Source: an uncultured Spirochaetales bacterium
GTDB taxonomy: Bacteria > Spirochaetota > Spirochaetia > Sphaerochaetales > Sphaerochaetaceae
Direction: 5' to 3'
Length of the DNA: 5,791 nt
Assembly (NCBI GenBank): GCA_937902565.1
Contig: CALFMX010000025.1
Coordinates: 1-5,791, forward strand
The position numbers and the translations under genes are program-made. Every line of letters starts with the position of its first letter. Within the stretch, counting starts at the first letter, position 1. The notes beneath the pieces were generated by a model. The model was given only the letters and a program-made list of their open reading frames with translations, was not told the origin of the DNA and searched no databases. Shown here in pieces: positions 1 to 5,791 of this stretch.

Positions 1-642
1 GTCTTCGATGACGAGGAGCACCGCGCCCAGACGAGGGAGGCGCTCGAGAAGGAGCGGTACTCACGGATCCTCATCATCGGCACCAGCGAGAAGATGGTCT
101 ACAAGATCGCCGAACGCCTCGGCCTCCCCCAACCCGAACGGCTCTTCCATATCGAGGATATCGCGACGCGCGAACAGATTGATACGGCGATGCGTATCCG
201 CTACGCCGAGGGCAAGCACGTCATCCCCGTCCCCTCCATCGAGGTGACCCGCAACTACCCGCAGATCGTCTACGATACGATGCGCGTCTTCTCCAAGAAC
301 AAACGCAGCGACCGCTTCAACAAACGGAAAAATGTCGGATTTGAGAAGACCATCGTCCGCCCGGAGTTCTCCAAGTACGGTGAGACGAAGGTCAGCGAGG
401 CGGCGTTGACACAGATGGTCGCCCACTGCCTCGATGAGTTCGATTCACAGATCAAGGTCAAGCGCGTGAAGGTGGACCCGCGTGCCGAAGGGTACGCGCT
501 CACCGTCACCCTGCGCGCCCCGATGCAACACCACATCTCAACGACCATGCGTGAACTGCAGGAGTACATCGCAGACAGCCTGGAAAAGTACGGGTCGATC
601 TTCGTGCACAGCGTGCACATCGAGATTGAGGAGTGGGGCTAG
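1..642 (+). CDS. Asp23/Gls24-like domain protein with unrecognised N-terminal segment (5' partial)
   Basis: This is the 3' part of a gene: frame 1 is open from the first base, and 213 residues are visible before the TAG at 640-642. Residues about 119-213 (from RPEFSKYGETKVSEAAL) have the alternating pattern of the Asp23/Gls24 (YloU) family: a short helix, a strand (IKVKRVKVD), a second strand (YALTVTLRAP), a long helix (TTMRELQEYIADSLEKY) and a closing strand (VHSVHIEIEE). Family members are small proteins linked to envelope stress or to membrane-anchored scaffolds, but their biochemical role is poorly defined. Residues about 19-97 form a separate unit with a hydrophobic strand and small-residue turn (RILIIGTSEK), a helix, and the phrase GKHVIPVPSIEV. 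It suggests a nucleotide-binding-like alpha/beta fold, but no Walker A is visible in this part. A basic linker (KNKRSDRFNKRK) joins the two. No signal peptide or membrane segment is seen in the visible part. The true start lies upstream of the window. The domain assignment is from pattern only, and the function is unknown. Confidence 0.6.
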   Translation, partial: VFDDEEHRAQTREALEKERYSRILIIGTSEKMVYKIAERLGLPQPERLFHIEDIATREQIDTAMRIRYAEGKHVIPVPSIEVTRNYPQIVYDTMRVFSKNKRSDRFNKRKNVGFEKTIVRPEFSKYGETKVSEAALTQMVAHCLDEFDSQIKVKRVKVDPRAEGYALTVTLRAPMQHHISTTMRELQEYIADSLEKYGSIFVHSVHIEIEEWG

Positions 643-1855
643 AGGTCGCCGGAGCCTCCGGCGTTGACTCCACCGGTGATCCCCCCTTGCCACCGCCCCC
701 TCCTCGCTTGCCGCCGCGCCGCTTCTTAGGAGCGCTCCCCTCCCGTCTTCCGGCAGGAGCACCGCGCCTGGGCGGGCGGTTTGCCGGCCGTTGGGGCCTG
801 ACGCAGTTGCGGGGGGTCTTGAAGCCACGCTCGGTGAGCAGGCGCTCGCTGGCCAGCTCCACATCGTAGTTGGGCGGGGTCATCGGGCTGATCAGCACCT
901 TGATCTGGCGGAAGGTCTCCTTGAAGCGCTGCTCTGCGCTCAGCTGGTCTGCGGTAAAGACGATCAGGGGATCGACGAGGGCACAGATCATATCGGCGAG
1001 CACCACCTCTCCCCCCGTGCCCAGCTTGGCTGCCATGACCCGTTCATCGAGGGAGGCGAGGTTTGCCTGGACCTGGTCATAATCGCTGTAGATCGAGAAG
1101 GCGGGCAGCATGTAGATGAGCAGTTTGTAGCGCTTCAGCTCATTGATGATCTCCCTGCTATGGCCGCTGGCGAGGATCTTGTTGACCTCTTCGGTGAGGC
1201 GGCTGGTGGAGACCCGGCCGAGCTCGGCGCTGTACTTCTTGATGGCCACGCGGATATTCATCCTGAGGGTGAAGCCGGTGAGCACCGCATACTTGATCGC
1301 CCTGATCATCCGCACCGGATCCTCGATGAAGGTCTCATCGAGGGGGATGACCGAGCTGATGCGCTTCTTCTTGAAGTCCTCCATCGCCCCGTTGAAGTCC
1401 AAAAGCTGGCCGTTGGAGGGGTCGTAGTAGCAGCTGTTGATGGAGAAGTCGCGCCGTTTGGCATCCTGGTCGATGGAGCCGAAGACGTTGTTGTTCCCCT
1501 CCTCCACCTCCTCTCCGCTGCGAAATGTGGAGACCTCGAGGATCTTGTCACGGAAGACCAGGTGGACGAGCTTGAAGCGTTTGCCGATGATCCGGGCATT
1601 ATAGAAGAGGCGCTGGATCTGCCTCGGCGAGGCGCTGGTGGCGATATCGAAGTCCTTGGGGATGATGCCCAAAAGCAAATCGCGCACCGCGCCGCCGACG
1701 AGGTACGCCTCCGCCCCGCTGTTTTGCAGCTTCCGGATCGCCCATAGGGCGTCACGGTCGATGTTCTGGCTCTGGATCTTATGTTCGCTCTGTGTGTAGA
1801 TAGTGGCAATGGGTACGGTCTTGCCGTGTTCGTCTTGTTTGTATCGTATCAGCAT
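506..1855 (-). CDS. pcnB: Poly(A) polymerase I / class II nucleotidyltransferase
   Basis: The product adds adenosines to RNA 3' ends, which in bacteria usually marks RNA for decay; CCA-adding enzymes share the same core. Visible motifs: YLVGGAVRDLLLG (51-63), the nucleotidyltransferase signature; DFD (68-70), the metal-binding aspartates, with E107 in ILEVSTFR a likely third carboxylate; IIGKRFKLVHLV (89-100), matching the element used to separate bacterial poly(A) polymerases from CCA enzymes; RRDFSIN (134-140); and EDPVRMIRAIKYA (178-190). No HD domain is seen. Residues about 350-400 are rich in Arg, Lys, Gly and Pro, like the basic RNA-binding tails of such enzymes. The ATG at 1853-1855 gives an MLIRY start; its Shine-Dalgarno is weak (TGAGAG, four bases upstream). 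The gene diverges from hisS. Oddity: residues from about 405 are antisense to the neighbouring gene, so the real end may be near 639. Enzyme family is secure; poly(A) versus CCA activity is inferred from the signature. Confidence 0.9.
   Translation of the reverse strand: MLIRYKQDEHGKTVPIATIYTQSEHKIQSQNIDRDALWAIRKLQNSGAEAYLVGGAVRDLLLGIIPKDFDIATSASPRQIQRLFYNARIIGKRFKLVHLVFRDKILEVSTFRSGEEVEEGNNNVFGSIDQDAKRRDFSINSCYYDPSNGQLLDFNGAMEDFKKKRISSVIPLDETFIEDPVRMIRAIKYAVLTGFTLRMNIRVAIKKYSAELGRVSTSRLTEEVNKILASGHSREIINELKRYKLLIYMLPAFSIYSDYDQVQANLASLDERVMAAKLGTGGEVVLADMICALVDPLIVFTADQLSAEQRFKETFRQIKVLISPMTPPNYDVELASERLLTERGFKTPRNCVRPQRPANRPPRRGAPAGRREGSAPKKRRGGKRGGGGGKGGSPVESTPEAPATSSPTPQSRCARCARRSTRTFPGCLRCTPAVHAWSLRCGVASGRAG
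647..663. repeat. Perfect inverted repeat after the Asp23-like gene (possible transcript-end hairpin)
   Basis: The sequence CGCCGGA-GCC-TCCGGCG has two 7-base arms with perfect complementarity and a 3-base loop. It begins 4 bases after the TAG of the upstream gene, where that gene and pcnB converge. An all-but-one GC stem here could slow or end transcription or protect a 3' end. No T-run follows on either strand, so it is not a classic intrinsic terminator. On the minus strand it lies inside the long pcnB reading frame as drawn here. Confidence 0.4.
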
Positions 1856-1898
1856 TGTGCTCTCAGTGGTGGAAACCGGTGGTGGTCGCTGGCCTGTA

Positions 1899-1926
1899 TT
1901 GCGTCCCAGGCGCGATTCATTATAGA
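1899..1926 (+). promoter_or_regulatory. Weak candidate promoter for hisS and the downstream helicase
   Basis: TTGCGT (1899-1904) and TATAGA (1921-1926) are separated by 16 bases and match sigma-70 consensus at 3 of 6 and 4 of 6 positions. The start would fall near 1933, giving a leader of about 40 bases. The -10 overlaps the opposite-strand TATAAT by four bases, so both promoters could not be occupied at once. This is pattern matching only. Confidence 0.3.
1919..1924 (-). promoter_or_regulatory. Candidate -10 box for pcnB (TATAAT)
   Basis: Read on the minus strand this is a perfect TATAAT, 63 bases upstream of the pcnB ATG, implying a leader of roughly 55 bases. The -35 side is weak. TTGCCT (plus positions 1945-1950) has a good start but sits 20 bases away, longer than the usual 16-18, and nothing convincing lies at 17 bases. 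Direction and position are plausible; use in the cell is inference. Confidence 0.5.
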
Positions 1927-1959
1927 CTCTTTGTACACCATCACAGGCAAAAACACAAC

Positions 1960-1964
1960 AGGAG
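1960..1964 (+). promoter_or_regulatory. Ribosome binding site of hisS
   Basis: AGGAG lies nine bases before the ATG at 1974-1976. It supports this start, which also gives the expected short N-terminal lead before the family's GFRD segment. Confidence 0.75.
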
Positions 1965-1973
1965 CAAGAGAGA

Positions 1974-3299
1974 ATGGGCGATCAAGAGAAGACGAAGAGA
2001 ATCATACAGCCACGGCTACTCAAGGGATTTCGAGACTCCCTACCAGAGGATGAGATCCCCAAGAAGGCCATCATCGCAAAGCTGGAGGGACTCTTCTCTT
2101 CATATGGATTTGTCCCCATCGACACCCCTGCCCTGGAGTACACCGAGGTCCTGCTCGGCAAGGGCGGCGGGGAGACCGACAAGCAGATCTTCCACTTTGC
2201 CGACAACGGTGGACGCGATGTGGCGATGCGCTTCGACCTCACCGTCCCCTTTGCCCGATTCCTCGCCCTCCACCTCAACGAGTTGCCCCTGCCCTTCAAG
2301 CGCTTCCACATCAACAAGGTGTGGCGCGGCGAAAACCCCCAGAAAGGACGCTTTCGGGAGTTCATCCAGTGTGACTTCGATATCGTCGGCCTGGACAACA
2401 GCGAAGCGGACTACGAAATCCTCTCGGTGATGCACGCCTCCTTTGCAGCCATCGGGGTCGAGAACTTCCACTTCCACCTCGCCCACCGGGGCCTCTTCAA
2501 CCAGATGCTCGCCCACCTCGGGATTGCAGAGCACAATACCGAGATCCTGCGCATCGTCGACAAACTGCGCAAGATCGGCACCGACGAGGTGAGAGAGCAG
2601 CTCATGGCACTGCTGGCAAGCAGCGAGAAGGCGGATGCGATCCTCGCCTACATCGAGAAAGCGGACGAGGACGAGCCGTTTTTGACCACCCTCTCCCGCC
2701 TCGAAGAGCTCGGTGGGGGGGAGAGCGAACACAGCATTCGCATGCGGACCATCTACGCCTACCTCTGTGGGGCCGGGATCGAGGAGCACTTCATCCTCGA
2801 CCCCTCGATCACGCGCGGCCTGGACTACTACACCGGCCTCGTCTACGAGACCTTCCTCACCGACCTGCCCCACTACGGCTCGGTGTGCAGCGGTGGGCGG
2901 TACAACGACCTGGCCAGCCTCTACACCAAGGAGCACCTGCCCGGCGTCGGCGCCTCCATCGGCCTGGACCGCCTGATGAGCGCGCTCTCAGAACTGCAGA
3001 GCCCGATCGCCCAGGCCGGTTCGAGCGCCGACGTTGCGATCCTCAACACCGCTGGCAACTTCACCGCCTGTGACCTGGCAGGACGCATCCTCAGAAGCGA
3101 GGGTATCGCAACCAGCGTCTACCTCGCAGCGAAGAAGATCGCCGCCCAGTACAAGTGGGCGGAAGCGCAGGCGATCCGCTATGCCCTCATCAGCGAGGAC
3201 GGGGGGACCTTCACCTTGAAGGACCTTCGTGACAAGGAGAGCTGGCAGGGCATTTCCGCCACAGAGGCGGCAACCATTATCAGAAAGGAACACCATTGA
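1974..3299 (+). CDS. hisS: Histidyl-tRNA synthetase
   Basis: This cytoplasmic class II aminoacyl-tRNA synthetase activates histidine with ATP and charges tRNA-His; it normally works as a homodimer. The 441-residue length is within the family range (about 420-500). In order: LLKGFRDSLP (15-24) and the motif 1 region with SYGFVPIDTPALE (43-55); FDLTVPFARF (87-96), lining the active site; motif 2 around KRFHINKVWRGE to FREFIQCDFDIVG (109-139), with the ATP-contacting Arg in FRE; an insertion domain at about 150-270; the HisRS-specific RGLDYYTG (281-288) and SGGRYNDL (306-313), which bind histidine; motif 3 GVGASIGLDRL (324-334); and an anticodon-binding alpha/beta domain from about 350 to the end. 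All key motifs are intact. The ATG at 1974 has a good AGGAG site. The stop TGA (3297-3299) overlaps the TTG start of the helicase gene, so the two are probably co-transcribed and translationally coupled. Confidence 0.97.
   Translation: MGDQEKTKRIIQPRLLKGFRDSLPEDEIPKKAIIAKLEGLFSSYGFVPIDTPALEYTEVLLGKGGGETDKQIFHFADNGGRDVAMRFDLTVPFARFLALHLNELPLPFKRFHINKVWRGENPQKGRFREFIQCDFDIVGLDNSEADYEILSVMHASFAAIGVENFHFHLAHRGLFNQMLAHLGIAEHNTEILRIVDKLRKIGTDEVREQLMALLASSEKADAILAYIEKADEDEPFLTTLSRLEELGGGESEHSIRMRTIYAYLCGAGIEEHFILDPSITRGLDYYTGLVYETFLTDLPHYGSVCSGGRYNDLASLYTKEHLPGVGASIGLDRLMSALSELQSPIAQAGSSADVAILNTAGNFTACDLAGRILRSEGIATSVYLAAKKIAAQYKWAEAQAIRYALISEDGGTFTLKDLRDKESWQGISATEAATIIRKEHH
3284..3290 (+). promoter_or_regulatory. 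Ribosome binding site deciding the TTG start of the helicase gene
   Basis: AAAGGAA sits inside the last codons of hisS. Its AAGGA core (3285-3289) lies six bases before TTG at 3296-3298. No ATG occurs in the helicase frame until residue 87, past the Walker A motif, so this site and the TTG together fix the start. Confidence 0.75.
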
Positions 3300-5791
3300 A
3301 AGATTATACCCAGCTGCCTGTCTACCAACACAGGCAGGACATCCTCGATGCCCTGAACACCAATCAGGTCATCATCGTAGAGAGCCCCACCGGCAGTGGA
3401 AAGACCACACAGATCCCCCTGATCCTCCATGAGGCAGGGTTTGGAGAGGACCGGATCATCGGGGTGACCCAACCTAGACGGATCGCTACCCTCTCGGTCA
3501 GCGACTTCATCAAACGACAGATCAAGGACGAGAGCGGCCTGGTCGGATACAAGATGCGCTTCGAGGACACCACCACCCCCTCGACCCGGATCAAGGTGAT
3601 GACCGACGGCATCCTGCTCATGGAGCTGAAGGCAGATCCCCTGCTCACCTCCTACTCGGTGATGCTCATCGACGAGGCACACGAACGCTCCCTCAACATC
3701 GACTTCATCCTCGGCCTGCTCAAGAACATCATCAAGGAGCGGCCTGACTTCAAGGTCATCATCTCCAGCGCGACGATCAACACCAAGATCTTCTCCCGCT
3801 TCTTCGATGGCGCGCCGGTCATCAGCATCAATGCACGCATCTACCCGGTGAAGGTCCACTACCGCCCCCTCGAGCGGGAGAACCTGGAAAACCAGGTCAA
3901 GGCCATCACCTCGATCGTCAAGGCCGAGGCGAAGAAAAAGAGCGGCGACATCCTCGTCTTCATGAGCGGTGAGTTCGACATCACCGTCACGGTCGCCGCC
4001 CTCATCGCCGCCGATCCTGAGAACAGCCTGGAGATCTACCCCCTCTTCGGCAGACTCAGCAAGGAGGAGCAGGAGTCGGTCTTCAATGAGACGGGCAAGG
4101 GGAAGACGAAGGTCGTGGTGGCCACCAACATCGCCGAGACCTCGGTGACCATCGATGGCATCGCCACGGTCATCGACTGCGGGATCGCCAAGGTCAACTT
4201 CTACAACCAGAAGGACTTCACCTCGAGCCTGGTGCCGCTGCCGATCAGCCGGTCGAGCTGCGAGCAGCGCAAGGGGCGTGCCGGTCGTACCGGCCCGGGG
4301 CAGTGCTACCGCCTCTACAGCGAGGAGGACTACAAGGGACGCGGCGCCTACGGCACCGAGGAGATCCTGCGTACCGACCTCAGCGAGGTGGTCATGCGCA
4401 TGAGTGACCTGGGCATCTACGACTACGAGCACTTCCCCTTCATCACCCGACCGCGGGACAGCGCCATCAAGAGTGCCGAGGAGACGCTGCGCTTCATCGG
4501 GGCGATCGACGAGAATCGGCACCTTACCTCCATCGGGACCCTGATGAGCCGCTTCCCGCTGCTCCCCCGCCACGCCCGGGTCATCGTCGAGGCGATGATG
4601 AGCCACCCTGATGTCCTCTCCGAGGTCCTGGTGGCCATCTCCTTCCTCTCCACCAAGACCCCGTTCCTCCTCATCCCCGGCGAGGAGGAGGCGAGCCGTG
4701 CGGCCCAGCGACGCTTCAACACCAGCGAGTACGGCGACTTTGTCAGCTACCTGAACATCTTTGATCAGTACAGCGCCAATACCACCAAGGAGAGCCGGCA
4801 GAAGTTCTGCACCCGCAACTACCTTGACTACCAGGGGATGCAGGAGATCGTCCACGTCAACGAACAGCTTGGTGAAATCTGTGGGGACATCGGCTTCCCC
4901 ATCAGCAGCGGCGGCTCGATCCGCGAGTATCTCTGCTGTATCGCCAGCGGCCTCTTGCAGTACGTCTGCATCCGCACCAAGGGAAATATGTACAAGAGCC
5001 ACACCGCCGACCAGGTCTACATCCATCCCGGCTCCTCGTACTTCAAGACCCTGCCCAAGTTCATCATCGCCGGCGAGATCGTACAGACCAGCCGCCTCTA
5101 CGCCCGGAGCGTGAGCCCCCTCGAACGGGAGTGGCTCGACGACATCTCAGAGGGGCTCTACACCCAGCTCACCACCCTGGTCAAGGGGGACCGCACCAAG
5201 GAGCGAGAGGAGAAGGAGGAGGCGAAGAAGGAGCGGGGGCGCAGTGTACCGGCCCAGCAGAAGGGGACCGTCGTCGTCTACGACCGCTCCTACCCCACCG
5301 AGGAGAGCGGCAAGAAGAAGCAGCAGAAGCGCATCGCCATCATCCCCCTCGAGGACCTTGCGGCCCTCTACAAGATCAACGAGAAGGCACCGAGACGGCC
5401 GAAGAACTTCCCGGCCAGCCTCATGTGGCGTGGCTTCTACATCCACTACGGCGACACCTTCTCCTCGATCCTCGAGCTGAATGGCAAACTCCGTCCCGAC
5501 CGTGGTATCCTCGACAACCCGCCGTCGGGGATCTTCACCATCGACGATGCGGACCGGCTCTTCGACAACCTTGACTGGATCCTGGCCTTCACCAAGAACA
5601 AGAAGGAGCGGCGTCACCTCTTCTTCGTCGAGCTCACCGAAAGCGGCGGGAACTACCGTTTCACCGCCAATCGTGACTGCTATGATGCTCTCGATACCTC
5701 GCTCTATACCCTCATGCAACTCGTCGATGAGCTGCAACGGGGAGGACTGGCAACATTGGCAAAGCGGGTGGGGAAGATCCACTCCCGCCTG
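3296..5791 (+). CDS. hrpA: DEAH-box ATP-dependent RNA helicase, HrpA/HrpB type (3' partial)
   Basis: This is an SF2 DEAH-box helicase that uses NTP hydrolysis to move along or unwind RNA; bacterial members act in mRNA processing or ribosome-related work. 832 codons are visible with no stop before the window end. Motifs in order: I SPTGSGKTTQ (30-39), Ia TQPRRIA (58-64), TDG (103-105), II DEAH (126-129), III SAT (158-160), V ATNIAETSVTI (276-286), VI QRKGRAGRTG (324-333). A helicase-associated HA2 domain follows from about 396, then an OB-fold-like part (about 540-620, with HPGSSYFKTLP and AGEIVQTSRLYARSV). A charged Lys/Glu-rich linker (about 630-648) leads to roughly 180 residues I do not recognise. 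The start is TTG, in an overlapping TTGA with the hisS stop, with a good Shine-Dalgarno, so translational coupling is likely. The catalytic core is complete. Assignment to HrpA rather than HrpB rests on core motifs such as GSGKTTQ; the length is nearer HrpB (about 800) than E. coli HrpA (about 1300), so the symbol is tentative. Confidence 0.92.
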   Translation, partial: MKDYTQLPVYQHRQDILDALNTNQVIIVESPTGSGKTTQIPLILHEAGFGEDRIIGVTQPRRIATLSVSDFIKRQIKDESGLVGYKMRFEDTTTPSTRIKVMTDGILLMELKADPLLTSYSVMLIDEAHERSLNIDFILGLLKNIIKERPDFKVIISSATINTKIFSRFFDGAPVISINARIYPVKVHYRPLERENLENQVKAITSIVKAEAKKKSGDILVFMSGEFDITVTVAALIAADPENSLEIYPLFGRLSKEEQESVFNETGKGKTKVVVATNIAETSVTIDGIATVIDCGIAKVNFYNQKDFTSSLVPLPISRSSCEQRKGRAGRTGPGQCYRLYSEEDYKGRGAYGTEEILRTDLSEVVMRMSDLGIYDYEHFPFITRPRDSAIKSAEETLRFIGAIDENRHLTSIGTLMSRFPLLPRHARVIVEAMMSHPDVLSEVLVAISFLSTKTPFLLIPGEEEASRAAQRRFNTSEYGDFVSYLNIFDQYSANTTKESRQKFCTRNYLDYQGMQEIVHVNEQLGEICGDIGFPISSGGSIREYLCCIASGLLQYVCIRTKGNMYKSHTADQVYIHPGSSYFKTLPKFIIAGEIVQTSRLYARSVSPLEREWLDDISEGLYTQLTTLVKGDRTKEREEKEEAKKERGRSVPAQQKGTVVVYDRSYPTEESGKKKQQKRIAIIPLEDLAALYKINEKAPRRPKNFPASLMWRGFYIHYGDTFSSILELNGKLRPDRGILDNPPSGIFTIDDADRLFDNLDWILAFTKNKKERRHLFFVELTESGGNYRFTANRDCYDALDTSLYTLMQLVDELQRGGLATLAKRVGKIHSRL

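Larger units (their letters stand above)
1856..1973. promoter_or_regulatory. Divergent intergenic region between pcnB and hisS
   Basis: These 118 bases separate the two divergent starts and are the only gene-free stretch of note in the window. They are relatively AT-rich around 1912-1960 compared with the flanking genes, as expected for a promoter region. Both candidate -10 elements fall at 1919-1926. I see no operator-like palindrome, riboswitch or T-box leader in it. Confidence 0.7.

Noticed and set aside
681..720. G/C-rich low-complexity tract as a repeat element
   Set aside because: It is explained by the Gly/Arg/Lys-rich tail of PcnB; no regular repeat unit is present.
791..1747. 318-residue open frame on the plus strand opposite pcnB
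   Set aside because: It is the antisense shadow of pcnB, with low-complexity Asp/Glu/Val/Leu-rich translation, no convincing ribosome site and no recognisable domain.
1927..1973. Possible T-box or other leader regulation of hisS
   Set aside because: The leader implied by the candidate promoter is only about 40 bases, with no T-box sequence, terminator or antiterminator structure.
3179..5026. 615-residue open frame on the minus strand opposite the helicase gene
   Set aside because: It is antisense to a helicase with every conserved motif intact. Its Asp/Val/Leu/Gly-heavy composition is what a GC-rich gene gives when read backwards, and no family motif is visible.
5147..5782. 211-residue open frame on the minus strand opposite the helicase C-terminal part
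   Set aside because: Its leucine runs are the reverse reading of the Lys/Glu-rich linker, and the helicase frame continues unbroken through the region.
1..5791. Mobile element, defence system or CRISPR
   Set aside because: No transposase, integrase, terminal inverted repeats, direct-repeat array, toxin-antitoxin pair or nuclease is seen; base composition and gene density look uniform across the window.

Overview
The window is a dense stretch of bacterial chromosome of fairly high GC. It carries four protein-coding genes in ordinary housekeeping style, two of them cut by the window edges. The poly(A)-polymerase-like protein begins MLIRY and has a bacterial PAP-type core that, from memory, resembles spirochaete PcnB proteins. 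Together with the DEAH helicase next to hisS this makes a Spirochaetota chromosome (possibly Sphaerochaeta-like) the best guess, with moderate confidence and no search behind it. I see no tRNA, rRNA, CRISPR array, insertion sequence or phage gene.

Layout: (1) 1-642, plus strand, is the 3' part of a gene whose C-terminal ~95 residues look like an Asp23/Gls24-type domain, behind an N-terminal segment I cannot name. (2) 506-1855, minus strand, is pcnB. It converges on gene 1, and its open frame runs 137 bases into it. A perfect short inverted repeat lies just past the stop of gene 1. (3) 1856-1973 is a 118-base divergent intergenic region with a perfect TATAAT hexamer facing pcnB, a weaker candidate promoter facing hisS in the same bases, and a good Shine-Dalgarno for hisS. 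(4) 1974-3299, plus strand, is hisS, complete. (5) 3296-5791, plus strand, is a DEAH-box RNA helicase of the HrpA/HrpB type. It starts at a TTG that overlaps the hisS stop (TTGA) and is still open at the window end (832 codons).

Functionally the centre of the window has an RNA theme: 3' polyadenylation (PcnB), tRNA charging (HisS) and RNA unwinding (helicase). HisS and the helicase are almost certainly one translationally coupled operon, while pcnB is transcribed away from them. I did not find a new defence, mobile or biosynthetic system. The points most worth a second look are the unrecognised ~180-residue C-terminal part of the helicase, the uncertain 3' end of pcnB, and the N-terminal segment joined to the Asp23-like domain.
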